Of a stretch of 64,000 nt of DNA, positions 34,201 to 38,938 are shown one piece after another (the first letter of the stretch is position 1; each line of letters starts with the position of its first letter). Origin of the DNA: Serripes groenlandicus (Eukaryota > Mollusca > Bivalvia > Cardiida > Cardiidae). Below the pieces are notes generated by a model, which was not told the DNA's origin, made no database searches, and was given only the letters and a program-made list of their open reading frames with translations. The DNA is taken from positions 27,103,097 through 27,167,096 of the forward strand of contig JASEVX010000006.1 in NCBI GenBank assembly GCA_031761405.1. Direction: 5' to 3'. Position numbers and translations under genes: made by a program.

Positions 34201-36893
34201 ATCTTCGGTCACTGTTTATATTATATGAGGACGAAGAAAGATCGATTTAAAGATTGAAAACAATCTTTTTATGGTGTTATGTGATAAATAGAATCTTACA
34301 TTCGTGTTTATTTGATATTGTTTTTATGAAACTCGTCGACTGAAACGAATATTATTTCAGTCGACTCGTTTCATAAAAACAATAACAAATAAGCACTCAT
34401 GTAAGATCCTCTATATATCAGGGACGTAGATAAGATCTATGACCCTGTATATATTTAGTCTATATATTATTTTTTTTCGACGTTTTCACTCCCGTTTTGT
34501 ACTGTTTTATTAATTCGACGTTTTAGTCATTCGAAGTTTTCAGCATCACCCGCTCCACATTACCAGGGTGACTATAATATAGTCACCCTGACATTACTGA
34601 ACTTTCTTTTCCAAATTAAAAGACACGTCTTGATTTATGTAGGCTAGTTCGCATAAAACGTTATTGCATAAATGTCTTAAATAGTAAAATGTATGGACTG
34701 TTTCTTGTCTGCTAATCAAAAAAAAAGGCGTACGTGGTGAAACAGGAATATAGGAAATGTATATTAAAAACTGATCTTTGATACTATGTTTTCATAGTCG
34801 TCTGCTGCAGATTTGTTGTATGTGGGAAAGGATTAATGATAAATAACTACTATTGTACTTACATAATATGGTCTTATAGTGAATATTGTTAACAGAATCT
34901 CTAGCTGATGACTTTGAAAACGAATAGGTAAACATATTGAATATCTCTGTAAATGAAAGTATGATTATTGTATCGAGTTCAAAACATATTTGCAACAGGA
35001 GAATTTGCTCATTTTAAAGATTTGCTAACTTTGCTACAATGTTTCTAAAAGTCGTTTACTTTTTCCAGGTAATGGTAATTACAAATTAATGGGATACAAA
35101 GACAGTGTTATGAAAGCCAATGAAGAAATTATGAAAATCCTACTAGAGGACAAGCCCACCAATTCACATAGTGCCGGAAAACAAAGAAAATCCAGAGTGA
35201 AAAGAGCGACAGTTGAATTTGCAGAGGTGATGATGCAAGACGAAACTGAAGTTCCAAGCTATTGGAAAAACTTCAAACCTGGTGAAAAACTGAAAAATGC
35301 TTTGATAGAATTCAAACATGTTTTTACAAACAAAAAGTACGAAAAGGTTACCTTGGATACAAATGATCATGCATACAAAACAATTATCCGCGTTATCAAT
35401 GATACGTTTAAGGCAGATTCGGATAAAATTGGCAAAGGCAATGATGCCACAGGAATACAACCCTATACGCAAGTTTATGTACACAAAGTATGCCGAATTG
35501 AAAGTCCGGAACTTTATGGACAATATGCCGTTAAGCGTTCCGATATATTCGCAAGACTCTCCAGGAGAAATAAGGGATACTTTCCCAAACTTGAAACATT
35601 GAAAGGAATTGCAACTGCATCCAGTACTTCATGGATAGTAAAGGACCGTGAGCTAGGTCTCGATGTTTATGAAGACGTTAACGAATGCTATTTTTTTCAC
35701 GGCACGAAACCGGGGAACATCGATAAGATCTGCTCGGATGGTCTTGATTCCCGCCTGTGTAGTCCTGAGGCTATGTTTGGACGGGGGATATATGGTGCCG
35801 AGAGTGTGGTCAAGGCAGACCAATATACAGGTACGATATCTTTTTTTTATTTTGCTTGTATGGTTTTAAGGCTGCTTTCAACATTTGTTTTTCTGTTATA
35901 TCGCGGTGTTGCCTTAGTAAGTTACCAGAACTAAAGATCCATTCATCCTCTGCAAAAGACGATTTAGAAAACATCTTGGCTAACAGAGTGAAATTTGTTT
36001 GATCGGAACGTATAATTATTTGAAAGACCCTGGTGTGATCTTTTAACCAGATAACAGGTGTACAGGTGGAGTTGCCTATCCCTCTTATATATACGTCCCT
36101 GCCCTACACATGTACAACACATAATGTAGCTTCAAGGCGAAACTGTTGATATTTTAAAAAAATAAAAGAATAACTATTGAATAGAGTTCAGAAAACATTG
36201 TTGCAAAAGGAGACGTTATTTCTTTTGATACAATGTTTTATATGTGTTCTGCAAGTGGGACATGCTTAATTGTTAACGCTTTCCCATTTACAACAAATCT
36301 ACAGCAGAAGAATTCGATTGAGTTAAAAGCATAATGGCCATGGCAGAAATTTCTCAAGACGACTGTGTAAAATAACTTCGATATCCCATTATACCTACAT
36401 CTTATTTCAAACAGAGATTTAGCTTTGTTACGTTCATAATTATAGAAATATTTAACTGGAACTGCCTTGTAAAAAAAGGCGTATCGCCGCGTTGAAGACG
36501 AAGCGGTAACTAAGTTTGTTAAAATATGTTTAAGGCCAAGCAGCCCACATACGCCATAAGGGAATCAGGAGCACCCTGTGTCACTATTTAATATGCCCCT
36601 GTTTCATCATTATCATTACAGATGATAAGAAGGGAAGAAGCCCCGGGACCAAGAAGAAAATGTTTTTGATGCGGATGTTACTCGGAGACATATTTGTGTG
36701 TAGCGACCCCAATCCACACAAGTATAAACGTGCACCCTGCACGCAATGCCTCAAGGACGACTGTCGAGATAGCAAACACCCTCATCTCTTTGATTCCTTG
36801 GTGGGTGGAATGGATAAACTGTTTCGAGAGTTTGTTGTCTATGAGAGAATGCAGTGTTATCCAGAGTATTTGATTACGTATGAACGAAAGTGA
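1042..36893 (+). CDS. PARP14-like: Macro-PARP, PARP14/15-like ADP-ribosyltransferase with UIM (gene level, 5'-partial, 12 exons)
   Basis: Predicted intracellular ADP-ribosyltransferase that transfers ADP-ribose from NAD+ to proteins. Twelve exons (1042-1208, 2413-2554, 5923-6130, 9761-9831, 12248-12479, 14927-15025, 21836-21994, 26226-26396, 30275-30875, 33168-33422, 35069-35830, 36622-36893) join in one open frame of 1045 residues, and every donor phase matches the next acceptor. Order of regions: unassigned N-terminal alpha/beta part (1-100), acidic charged part (104-172), ubiquitin-interacting motif (173-188), macrodomain (about 258-440), Arg/Gln/Ser-rich linker (about 450-617), KH-like segment (about 630-725), ART catalytic domain (about 760-1045) with H912, Y943 and E1025. 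The combination resembles a mix of vertebrate PARP10 (UIM) and PARP14 (macrodomain), so orthology is open. No start codon or promoter is visible; the gene begins left of the window. Confidence 0.88.
1246..1340 (+). mobile_element. tRNA-derived SINE fragment
   Basis: Contains GCTATCAATCCAGGGGTTG and GAGTTTGTACCCC, the decayed 3' half of the tRNA-like head seen intact at 63862-63935. It lies in intron 1, about 40 bp after the exon donor. The rest of that intron (about 1445-2090) is AT-rich and shows nothing I can name. A MITE half follows at 2094-2225. Confidence 0.6.
2413..2554 (+). CDS. PARP exon 2 of window
   Basis: The acceptor is TTGTTGTAG and the donor is CG|GTAAGT. Of the three frames only the one matching the phase-1 end of the previous exon is open. 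It reads GDIWLIMRNLDGDDGRDFF and then a Val/Ile-rich strand ending in FRIT. It probably completes the alpha/beta module begun at 1042. It ends in phase 2, and the next exon in that phase is at 5923. Confidence 0.75.
2659..3256 (+). mobile_element. Helitron-like (HINE/pearl-type) element, family B
   Basis: Begins TTTTTAGCTCACCTGAGC, a 5' hairpin closed by GCTCAAGGTGAG. It contains diverged internal tandem units of about 170 bp (each with GGCCGATTTTCAAATAATT and GTTGATTGGTC). It ends with TCAGGTGAGCG, the inverse of the start, then the hairpin GGGCCATCATGGCCC and CTCTTGTTT. This structure (subterminal inverted repeats, core tandem repeats, 3' hairpin) fits Helentron-associated elements known in bivalves. 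No coding capacity. Confidence 0.6.
3444..3636. mobile_element. MITE family A copy with TTAA at both ends
   Basis: Internally deleted on the left arm (193 bp), with TTAA at 3444-3447 and 3633-3636. It directly precedes the broken exon copy. Confidence 0.7.
3637..3852 (+). pseudogene. Broken second copy of PARP exon 3 start and its intron
   Basis: About 200 bp nearly repeat 5770-5963, including the run to the GCAG acceptors and the first codons (DRQKPTLTTVQRD against DRQKPKLTTVQRD). After that the copy diverges and reaches a stop after about 25 codons, with no donor. It precedes a Helitron-like element and cannot replace the real exon. If used as an exon it would truncate the protein. Confidence 0.75.
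3858..4694 (+). mobile_element. Helitron-like element, family C, with 179-bp tandem units
   Basis: Starts TATACCCCCCGGCAAAC and has the inverted GGGGGGTAT near the 3' end. The core is three near-identical 179-bp units (starting at about 3959, 4138 and 4317) plus a truncated fourth. The 3' end is a GTGAGC/GCTCAC hairpin followed by TTTCTAGTTT. A CTAG terminus preceded by a hairpin is Helitron-like. Confidence 0.6.
4695..4928. mobile_element. MITE family A copy, 5' end lost
   Basis: Has the CTGCAGCAGAC box, the full central hairpin (AGGAGAAATTGCTC / GAGCAATTTCTCC) and the right CTGATGCAG box. Its flank after 4900 (AAAGAGAGTAAA) matches the flank of the copy at 172-399, so the two sit in duplicated DNA. 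Confidence 0.65.
4930..5775 (+). mobile_element. Helitron-like element, family C, with about 170-bp units
   Basis: Same ends as the element at 3858 (TATACCCCTCGCAAAC; GTGAGTTCACTCAC hairpin then AGTTCTAGTTT) but a different core: four units of about 170 bp carrying AAACTTTACACAGTTGCAG and ATTATCCCGGTCGGAA. It splits a duplicated segment whose unsplit counterpart is at about 400-470. Confidence 0.6.
5923..6130 (+). CDS. PARP exon 3 of window (acidic, charged linker)
   Basis: The acceptor is TTTTTTAACAGCAG and the donor is ATG|GTACAT, a weak match to consensus. The phase-2 entry completes an Arg codon. The 69 residues are rich in Asp, Glu and Lys (SSEDTDDEIKAYYGKHRED) and end in a short helical part, RRMEQYQRFQLDM. 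No domain is recognised. The 5' 40 bp of this exon and its upstream intron exist as a second, broken copy at 3640-3852. A MITE begins about 20 bp after the donor. Confidence 0.7.
6151..6419. mobile_element. MITE family D ('gagccgttcc' ends)
   Basis: Inverted ends of about 30 bp read GAGCCGTTCCACAAGAAAAC on the left and the complement on the right. The interior has several tRNA-arm-like short palindromes (GATCAGCCTGC). Related copies: 44434-44694, 44690-44900 (partial), 55370-55500 (half), 55886-56155, 57189-57400. It lies 20 bp after the PARP exon 3 donor. Confidence 0.7.
6657..7200 (+). mobile_element. Helitron-like fragment with about 170-bp tandem units
   Basis: Starts with a GCCGCCGGAGGCGG hairpin, then TCCGTC-rich sequence, then three units carrying TCTTTTCAAAACTTGGTCAA. 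The 3' end is missing: the sequence runs straight into the next element at about 7204. A truncated MITE half occupies 6425-6500 just before. Confidence 0.55.
7204..8486 (+). mobile_element. Helitron-like element, family E, with a truncated tandem 5' copy
   Basis: A 5' end with the hairpin CTGGCTGAAAGCCAG occurs twice (about 7206 and 7381), so a truncated copy (7204-7377) precedes a longer one. The core is several units of about 170 bp shared with family B. The end GGCCCTCTTGGGCC-TCTTGTT abuts family B sequence at 8487 without the family B 5' end. Confidence 0.6.
8487..9559 (+). mobile_element. Helitron-like element, family B, 5'-truncated
   Basis: Begins inside the family B head (GTGATCGCCTTTTGTCCGG) and carries about five core units. 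It ends CAGGTGAGCG, the GGGCCATCATGGCCC hairpin and TCTTGTTT. A run of 23 G at about 9129-9151 interrupts one unit where other copies have 5-8 G. Confidence 0.65.
9761..9831 (+). CDS. PARP exon 4 of window: ubiquitin-interacting motif
   Basis: A 71-bp exon between TTGCATTCAG and GG|GTAATC. Only the phase-0 frame is open; the other two hit stops. It encodes EDEALAVALEKSYEE, which fits the UIM consensus of acidic residues followed by LxxALxxSxxE (L178, A181, L182, S185). UIMs are single helices that bind the Ile44 patch of ubiquitin; vertebrate PARP10 carries them. The motif fills the exon almost exactly. Confidence 0.8.
9862..10185. mobile_element. Two damaged MITE family A copies
   Basis: The first (about 9862-10000) has the left box and right end with the centre deleted. 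The second (about 10000-10185) keeps both boxes and a weak central hairpin. Both are in intron 4, just after the UIM exon. Confidence 0.5.
10406..11416 (+). mobile_element. Helitron-like element with AGGTCACTAGGTCAAATTG units
   Basis: Starts TTTTTAGCTCATGAAGTGCG. The core holds diverged units of about 120-130 bp with GGTCACTAGGTCAAATTGAA and AAATCTTGTTAACACTC. It ends AGGTGAGCG, then GGGCCATCATGGCCC, then TCTTGTTT. The ends match family B while the core differs, showing core exchange between families. Confidence 0.58.
11640..12025. mobile_element. MITE family A copies before PARP exon 5
   Basis: A decayed copy (about 11640-11850) is followed by a half copy (about 11874-12015) with an intact GAGAAATTGCTC hairpin arm. 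A further remnant lies at 11490-11580. Confidence 0.5.
12058..12230 (-). mobile_element. tRNA-derived SINE remnant (reverse orientation)
   Basis: GAAACAAGCTTTCAGCTTAT matches the tail of the SINE at 49600-49720, and the CCCAACCCGGGAC part resembles a tRNA T-arm. It lies in frame with exon 5 and makes a long open frame upstream of it, but sits before the acceptor at 12247. Confidence 0.5.
12248..12479 (+). CDS. PARP exon 5 of window: acidic linker and first strand of macrodomain
   Basis: The acceptor is ATTCCAATTTTAG and the phase-2 entry completes a Gly codon. The donor is AAA|GTAAGA. It encodes 77 residues: an acidic, low-complexity stretch (TDDDENDGNE), then VVLVKGQISAQK, the opening beta strand and loop of a macrodomain. 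The open frame continues upstream of 12248, but that part (about 12060-12225) is SINE-derived. A MITE begins only about six bases beyond the donor. Confidence 0.75.
12485..12665. mobile_element. MITE family A copy touching the exon 5 donor
   Basis: Its left end (TAACCCTTTCCC) starts within about six bases of the exon 5 donor GTAAGA. The right third is missing. It may influence recognition of this donor. Confidence 0.6.
12666..13567 (+). mobile_element. Diverged Helitron-like element
   Basis: Starts AGCTCACCTATGCCTGAAGT, continues with a GTGATCACATTTAGTCTG head, then diverged units with AATCTTCATGAAA and GGCCAAATTAGCCTTGTC. It ends TTTGGCACTCTTGTTT with the hairpin decayed. No coding content. 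Confidence 0.5.
13757..13962. mobile_element. MITE family A copy in intron 5
   Basis: Left end CTTTTCCCAGCTGCAGACG, central hairpin GTGAAATTCCTTATGATGAG / GAGCAATTTCTCC, right end GTATGTGGGAAAGGG. Confidence 0.65.
14225..14926 (+). repeat. Tandem array duplicating the 3' splice site and start of PARP exon 6
   Basis: Units of about 52-64 bp each contain a pyrimidine-rich stretch, a CAG acceptor and the start of the exon (GCTGATGTTCTC-type, translating ADVL.N). Acceptor-like CAGs end at 14293, 14333, 14390, 14454, 14816, 14874 and, for the real exon, 14926. A 250-bp MITE interrupts the array. Use of the 14816 or 14874 sites runs into stops at the next unit. Confidence 0.85.
14464..14713. mobile_element. 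250-bp MITE with perfect 22-bp terminal inverted repeats
   Basis: Starts CTGTAGCTTTTCCGGGG and ends with the exact complement (CCCCGGAAAAGCTACAG). The interior is rich in CCATGGAA and TTTTCCGGGG palindromes. No coding frame. It sits inside the splice-site repeat array, so it inserted after the array formed. A clear target duplication is not visible. Confidence 0.8.
14927..15025 (+). CDS. PARP exon 6 of window: macrodomain, part 2
   Basis: A 99-bp phase 0-0 exon (acceptor GTTTCAG, donor CTG|GTAAGA) encoding ADVLVNIVDPSGQFVQSIV and AKAFLRTGGEELVL. ADVLVN is the second macrodomain strand. The usual NAAN and GGGVAGAI loops are replaced by NIVDPSGQFVQSI. The first seven codons together with this splice acceptor are repeated several times just upstream. 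Confidence 0.78.
15249..15929 (+). mobile_element. Helitron-like element, family F
   Basis: Starts TTTTTAGCTCTACTGGAAG. The core is three to four units of about 160 bp with GACTGGATTATGGCCCTTG and AATTGCTATAATACAGCTTG. It ends AGTAGAGC, the hairpin GGCCCTCATGGGCC and TCTTGTTT. The inverted pair AGCTCTACT / AGTAGAGC flanks the core. Confidence 0.6.
15960..16165. mobile_element. MITE family A copy, decayed
   Basis: Retains the inverted boxes (CAGCACCAGAC and GTCATCTGCTGCAG) and part of the central hairpin. Confidence 0.5.
16440..20035 (+). repeat. Host repeat with 'ggtcaaggtcac' units, split by a 2.8-kb insertion
   Basis: Units of about 120 bp with CAAGAACCCTTTGACTC, CAAACTTCATAGGATGATT and GGTCAAGGTCAC run from about 16440 to 17050 and resume at 19860. 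The two halves join correctly if 17051-19855 is removed. The ends of this repeat are not clear. Confidence 0.6.
17051..19859. mobile_element. 2.8-kb non-autonomous element with about 300-bp TIRs and TTAA target duplication
   Basis: TTAA at 17051-17054 and 19856-19859 bracket GGTGGAATCATACC and its complement. Inverse homology continues for about 300 bp on each side (for example CGCCCGAGAGATTTTTTT near 17331 and its inverse near 19570). A second, inner inverted pair lies near 17856-17890 and 18904-18937. No open frame over 110 codons and no transposase is seen, so it is a foldback-like derivative. The TTAA target suggests piggyBac-type mobilisation. Confidence 0.8.
20036..20556 (+). mobile_element. 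Helitron-like family F fragment, 5'-truncated
   Basis: Same core units and same GGCCCTCATGGGCC-TCTTGTTT end as 15249-15929, starting inside the head. A remnant of family A with a CGTCTGCTGCAG box lies at 20700-20820. Confidence 0.55.
20863..21781 (+). mobile_element. Helitron-like element, family B, near complete
   Basis: Full 5' hairpin (CTCACCTGAGC / GCTCAAGGTGAG), GTCCGTC repeats, about four core units, then TCAGGTGAGCG, the GGGCCATCATGGCCC hairpin and TCTTGTTTT. It ends about 55 bp before PARP exon 7. Confidence 0.68.
21836..21994 (+). CDS. PARP exon 7 of window: macrodomain, part 3
   Basis: A phase 0-0 exon (acceptor ATATTTATAG, donor AAG|GTAATT) of 53 codons. It contains YIVNTKSAGRLQCTDVIHAQ, matching the conserved macrodomain block of T.aG.L.c..ViHa. 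The ATG at 21836 is an internal Met, because the phase matches the preceding macrodomain exon. Confidence 0.8.
21998..22368. mobile_element. Two MITE family A copies after PARP exon 7
   Basis: Copy one (about 21998-22212) begins almost at the exon 7 donor and ends TGAGGGAAAGGGTTAA. Copy two (about 22206-22368) shares that TTAA and has an intact hairpin, GTGAAATTGCTTAAAAC / GCAATTTCACC. Confidence 0.6.
22369..23047 (+). mobile_element. Helitron-like element, family E, 3'-truncated
   Basis: 5' hairpin CTGGCTGAAAGCCAG and three core units. It stops at GTTGATTGG with no 3' hairpin. Confidence 0.6.
23288..23516. mobile_element. MITE family A copy, well preserved
   Basis: Central arms AGGAGAAATTGCTTG and GAGCAATTTCTCC; boxes CTGCAGCAGAC and GTCGTCTGCTGTAG. 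Ends have drifted. A very short relative (about 23823-23900, TTAACCCTTTCTC to GAGAAAGGGTTAA) lies downstream. From 23905 to 24240 the intron is AT-rich with nothing recognised. Confidence 0.65.
24245..25292 (+). mobile_element. Diverged Helitron-like element with 'gatcacct' ends
   Basis: Starts TTTTTAGATCACCTAGAGCC (hairpin with GGCTCAAGGTGAGC) and ends AATCAGGTGATCG, GGGTCATCTTGGCCC and TCTTGTTT. Core units of about 170 bp are older and more diverged than in family B. A segment at 24740-24935 matches 61496-61545. Confidence 0.58.
25797..26198. mobile_element. Two adjacent MITE family A copies before PARP exon 8
   Basis: A damaged copy (about 25797-25985) is followed by a TTAA-bounded copy (25985-26198) with GTGGGAAAGGGTTAA at its right end. 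Exon 8 begins 28 bp later, so its pyrimidine tract lies just outside the element. Confidence 0.6.
26226..26396 (+). CDS. PARP exon 8 of window: macrodomain, part 4 (phosphate-binding loop)
   Basis: A phase 0-0 exon of 57 codons (acceptor AATGTTATAG, donor CAG|GTATGA). It contains GYTSIAIPPLGVGRLYRYSP, the macrodomain strand and Gly-rich loop (usually P.LGtG..g.p) that wraps the diphosphate of ADP-ribose. An amphipathic helix follows (EVVSLMLQETQNSL). The GVG loop is intact although the first loops are degenerate. Confidence 0.82.
26546..27234 (+). mobile_element. Helitron-like element, 'gtctcccc' family
   Basis: Starts ATTATGTCTCCCCCATTAC with a CCCCCATTACATGGGGG hairpin, then TCCGTCCTTCC-rich sequence and diverged units with AGGTCAAAGGTCAAGG. 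It ends with the inverse GGGGAGAC, the hairpin GCTTTTTCAAAAAAGC and AATCTCTAGTTT. The TCTAGTTT end is the same as in family C. Confidence 0.6.
27521..27750. mobile_element. MITE family A, reference-quality copy
   Basis: 230 bp with TTAA at 27521-27524 and 27747-27750, full TIRs (CCCTTTCCCTCATA), both CTGCAGCAGACG boxes and a near-perfect central hairpin. Confidence 0.8.
27886..30058 (+). mobile_element. Head-to-tail run of three Helitron-like family B elements
   Basis: Element 1 (27886-28361) is 3'-truncated. Element 2 (about 28373-28955) and element 3 (about 28952-30058) both end in GGGCCATCATGGCCC-TCTTGTTT. Element 3 starts inside the T run that ends element 2. Sixteen bases before element 2 repeat the flank before element 1, so part of the run arose by tandem duplication. 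Confidence 0.65.
30275..30875 (+). CDS. PARP exon 9 of window: end of macrodomain and disordered linker
   Basis: The acceptor is CTTTTTATTAG and the donor is T|GTAAGC; phase 0 in, phase 1 out. The start EVRFVVYERDTDTYSEF is the last macrodomain strand and helix. About 170 residues rich in Arg, Gln, Ser, Pro and His follow (for example DRPSQQRRRSNDSQ), predicted to be disordered and highly basic. Such a linker may bind nucleic acid or be a modification substrate; that is inference. Confidence 0.82.
30882..31072. mobile_element. MITE family A remnant after PARP exon 9
   Basis: Starts within about ten bases of the exon 9 donor (CTTTTACCATTTCC) and ends TTGGAAAGGGTTAA. Between 31075 and 32310 there are only remnants: a half MITE end at about 31495, a SINE fragment at about 31575-31690, a half MITE at 31715-31800, and a partial family with CACTCTGCG at 31940-32060 (related: 6510-6600, 40785-40880, 62285-62350). 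Confidence 0.5.
32319..32545. mobile_element. MITE family A copy with TTAA ends
   Basis: TTAA at 32319-32322 and 32542-32545; central arms AGAAATTGCTCAAAACGAGC and GCAATTTCTCC. A second, shorter copy lies at about 32598-32790. Confidence 0.7.
32893..33113. mobile_element. MITE family A copy before PARP exon 10
   Basis: TIRs CCCTTTCCCTCATACG on the left and a shortened GCAAGGGTTAA on the right; intact central hairpin around CTCATCATGAG. Exon 10 starts 55 bp further on. Confidence 0.7.
33168..33422 (+). CDS. PARP exon 10 of window: KH-like segment
   Basis: The acceptor is a NAGNAG site (TTTCAGCAG), so the exon may start at 33168 or 33171; both stay in frame. The donor is A|GTAAGT. A basic Gln/Ser start leads into LKITVFSGCKQQCEQARNDL, then a helix and strand (MAKVIEHQTVQSIKKS). 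This fits the beta-alpha-alpha-beta pattern of the KH-like module just before the catalytic part of PARP14-type proteins. The domain call is moderate. Confidence 0.75.
33669..33842. repeat. Large inverted repeat, 59-bp arms
   Basis: Arms at 33669-33727 and 33784-33842 differ by about one base and one indel; they carry GTGTCAAAATCTGG and AATTCTCCTTTTTTAG. TAGTCATTCGAAGTTATCAC and its inverse lie just inside and outside, so the element probably extends to about 33885. Nothing else is recognised in intron 10 from 33900 to 34290. Confidence 0.7.
34290..34415. repeat. Palindrome around TTTCAGTCGAC
   Basis: Inner arms ATTGTTTTTATGAAAC and GTTTCATAAAAACAAT are identical across a short AT loop, and weaker pairing continues outside. 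A second small palindrome, CAGGGTGACTAT / ATAGTCACCCTG, lies at 34563-34590. A MITE right end (34790-34836) and a decayed MITE (about 34885-35060) precede exon 11. Confidence 0.6.
35069..35830 (+). CDS. PARP exon 11 of window: ART catalytic domain, main part
   Basis: A 762-bp exon (acceptor CTTTTTCCAG, donor CAG|GTACGA). It opens with the end of the KH-like part (YKLMGYKDSVMKANEEIMK) and then enters the PARP fold at VPSYWKNF. VHKVCRIESPELYGQYAVKR is the conserved strand-helix of PARP domains. YFFHGTKPGNIDKICSDGLD carries the NAD-binding His (H912 of the partial protein). AMFGRGIYGAESVVKADQYT carries the stacking Tyr (Y943). No WWE domain precedes the ART, unlike vertebrate PARP14. Confidence 0.9.
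35831..36621 (+). other. PARP intron 11, mostly unannotated
   Basis: AT-rich. One weak MITE remnant (TTAACGCTTTCCC at about 36274) is visible. No exon-like frame with splice sites was found. Confidence 0.5.
36622..36893 (+). CDS. PARP exon 12: C-terminal ART strands, catalytic Glu and stop
   Basis: The acceptor is TCATTACAG and the phase-1 entry completes an Asp codon; the stop TGA is at 36891-36893. MFLMRMLLGDIFVC is the strand after the donor loop. LFDSLVGG and REFVVYERMQCYPEYLITY are the PARP C-terminal signatures. E1025 in REFVVY aligns with the catalytic Glu of PARP1 and tankyrases, so the triad is H-Y-E. A Cys/His-rich insertion (C982, H988, C995, C998, C1003, H1008, H1010) lies between the two strands. 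Confidence 0.9.
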
Positions 36894-36912
36894 CATGTAA
36901 AAATTTACAGTA

Positions 36913-37286
36913 CAGTGAACTTGTGATAAATCGAACATGTGATAATTCGAACATGCGTTAACTCGAACATGCGATAATTCGAATATATCGTTTTACTCGA
37001 AACCAAATCCTGGAACGGATCTGTCTTGAAAACTGCATAGGAGCAGTTCTGATTGCTGAGACGAACAATCAATACTGCTATTGCGCTGCTTTCTTTATAA
37101 TTATAATGTAATCACTAGTTTGCTTTCTATTACAATTATTTCACCCGTTAATGAATTACAACGCTGAAAATAGAAACTAGTAAATGAATTTATCATAGAT
37201 CAATGGATAACTCGAACATTTTGATAACTCAACGTAATTTATGGGTCCGTTTTGATTTCGAGTAACAGGGAGTCCTCTGTACAGGA
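36913..37286. mobile_element. pogo/Tigger-like non-autonomous element
   Basis: Begins TA-CAGTGAACTTGTGATAAA and has an inverse-like end (GTAACAGGGAGTCCTCTGTA). Inside are repeats of GATAATTCGAACATG. CAGTGnACTC-type ends with TA flanks and TTCGAA repeats recall pogo/Tigger elements of invertebrates. The call is by resemblance only. It lies about 20 bp past the PARP stop codon, so the 3' UTR may include it. Confidence 0.4.
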
Positions 37287-37486
37287 ATTCATCCATGGGA
37301 AAATGTAAAATTTGGCATTTTTCAACAGTAGGTTCATATAAACTGATTGATTGTTTGGAGTTTTCCGCTGCTTTCAGTTATATCACGGCGTTGCGTTTCA
37401 AGGATAGTTTACCAGTACAAGTGGTTCATTTATGCTGACACCAGCCAGTCAGTTGTAATGTTCATATAAAGATGACCTTCTATTGG

Positions 37487-37560
37487 TGTAGGGATAGTGC
37501 GTCCACGTTGGGCGTTGGAGGTCGCGGGTTCATTCCCCGGCCGGGTCATACCAAATAATT
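37487..37560 (+). mobile_element. tRNA-like SINE head
   Basis: GGTGTAGGGATAGTGCG (box A-like) and GGTCGCGGGTTCATTCCCC (box B-like), then the SINE-type tail. The cloverleaf is incomplete, so this is not a functional tRNA. A TTTCAGTTATATCACGGCG SINE-body fragment lies at 37372-37400. 37560-38220 shows nothing else. Confidence 0.5.
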
Positions 37561-38226
37561 TAGAAATGTTTGTAATTGTTTTCCCTCCTTTGTGCTCAGA
37601 CGTGTTGTGTTAGTATTACCCACTGACTTGATGAGACAGAATAAACGGACCATCAGTATTAGTAGTTTACGCAGAAGGCGCCGTGATATAACTGGAATAT
37701 TGAGTAAAAAACACCATGCATACAAATCTTATCGAGCGTCATCGTAAAAAAAGTGAACGATTCGCTGTGCATGGTAGAAACATTGCACACCGTCTTATGC
37801 AATACGCATTTACCACGTTTTGACTCTATTGTGATTATGTATTTGTTAATGCACACCCGAAGTTGTGCACTGTCATTACCAGTAAGTGTTGTTCACAGCT
37901 ATGGCATGACTCACAGAAGTTACAAATCGAAGATAAGCCAGATTTTTTGAGTCATATATTTTGTTTTATCTATTTACAGCTTATATATCTGAAATACAAA
38001 CATATTATATATAGGAAACATTTCAATTGAGCCGGTTTTTTTTTCTTATTATTTATTTGCCCTTGTTTGGGATCCGGTAGTCCATTTTTAGTAAAAATGT
38101 AAGGAAACATTTTTTGGAAAAGGGGCCACGAAAAGAAATTCAAAATAATAGAGTCTTCTCTTGTTTTCGAATTAGACTCTCTTGTGAAAAGTGCATATTA
38201 AATAAATGGTTAGGGTTTGTTAAGTT

Positions 38227-38405
38227 TAGCCCTTTCCCACATACAACAATTCTACAGCAACAATTTAGAAAAATCTTTATAAATGGAAGTTTAATTATGA
38301 ATAAAGTTGAAAACAGTGTGGCGAAAGGTGGAAGCCTACTACTATAAGCTAATAATTTAAAATGAAGTAGTTTCCTGCAGATTTGTTGTATGTGGGTAAG
38401 GGTTA
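38227..38405. mobile_element. MITE family A, internally shortened
   Basis: Left CCCTTTCCCACATAC and right GTATGTGGGTAAGGGTTAA; the central hairpin is lost. Confidence 0.6.
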
Positions 38406-38938
38406 AAATGGTAAAGACCACAATAACTAATGTGTAATTACCATACTACAACTCCATTGCAGCAACTTTTGAAAATATTCTGACAAAATGAGAAAAGACA
38501 ATATCTGCTAAGGGGGTCATACCGCTCCCCTCCCCTAATTAACCGGACATTATTAGCTCGTCTGTTTTTCAAAGAAAATAATCGGGCTAATGTGATACCC
38601 TAAAGGCGTCGTCTGCGTCGTCTTCACAAAACTTTAACCTTACCTCATAACTCAAAAAGAAATTACACATATTCAAATAAAACTTGGTACACATGTTCCC
38701 AGAAACAATACGCCTTAAAGTCATATAACTATGGCTTTAATAACTATTCCGTTATGCCCCTTCTTGGACTGAGAAATTCATATAAAAGGTTTAAGCTTGC
38801 CAATAATTCAAAACCGCTCAACATAATAAATTATTCAAATGAAACATAGTACACATGTTCCTAGAAACAATACGCTTGTCTATACCAAGTCACATAACTC
38901 TGGCTTCAATGATTATTCAGTTATTCCCCTTTTTGGAC

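Noticed and set aside
35200..35260. WWE domain before the PARP catalytic part
   Set aside because: The residues around ATVEFAEVMMQDETEVPSYW lack the paired Trp and the WWE spacing. This stretch is better explained as the start of the ART fold.
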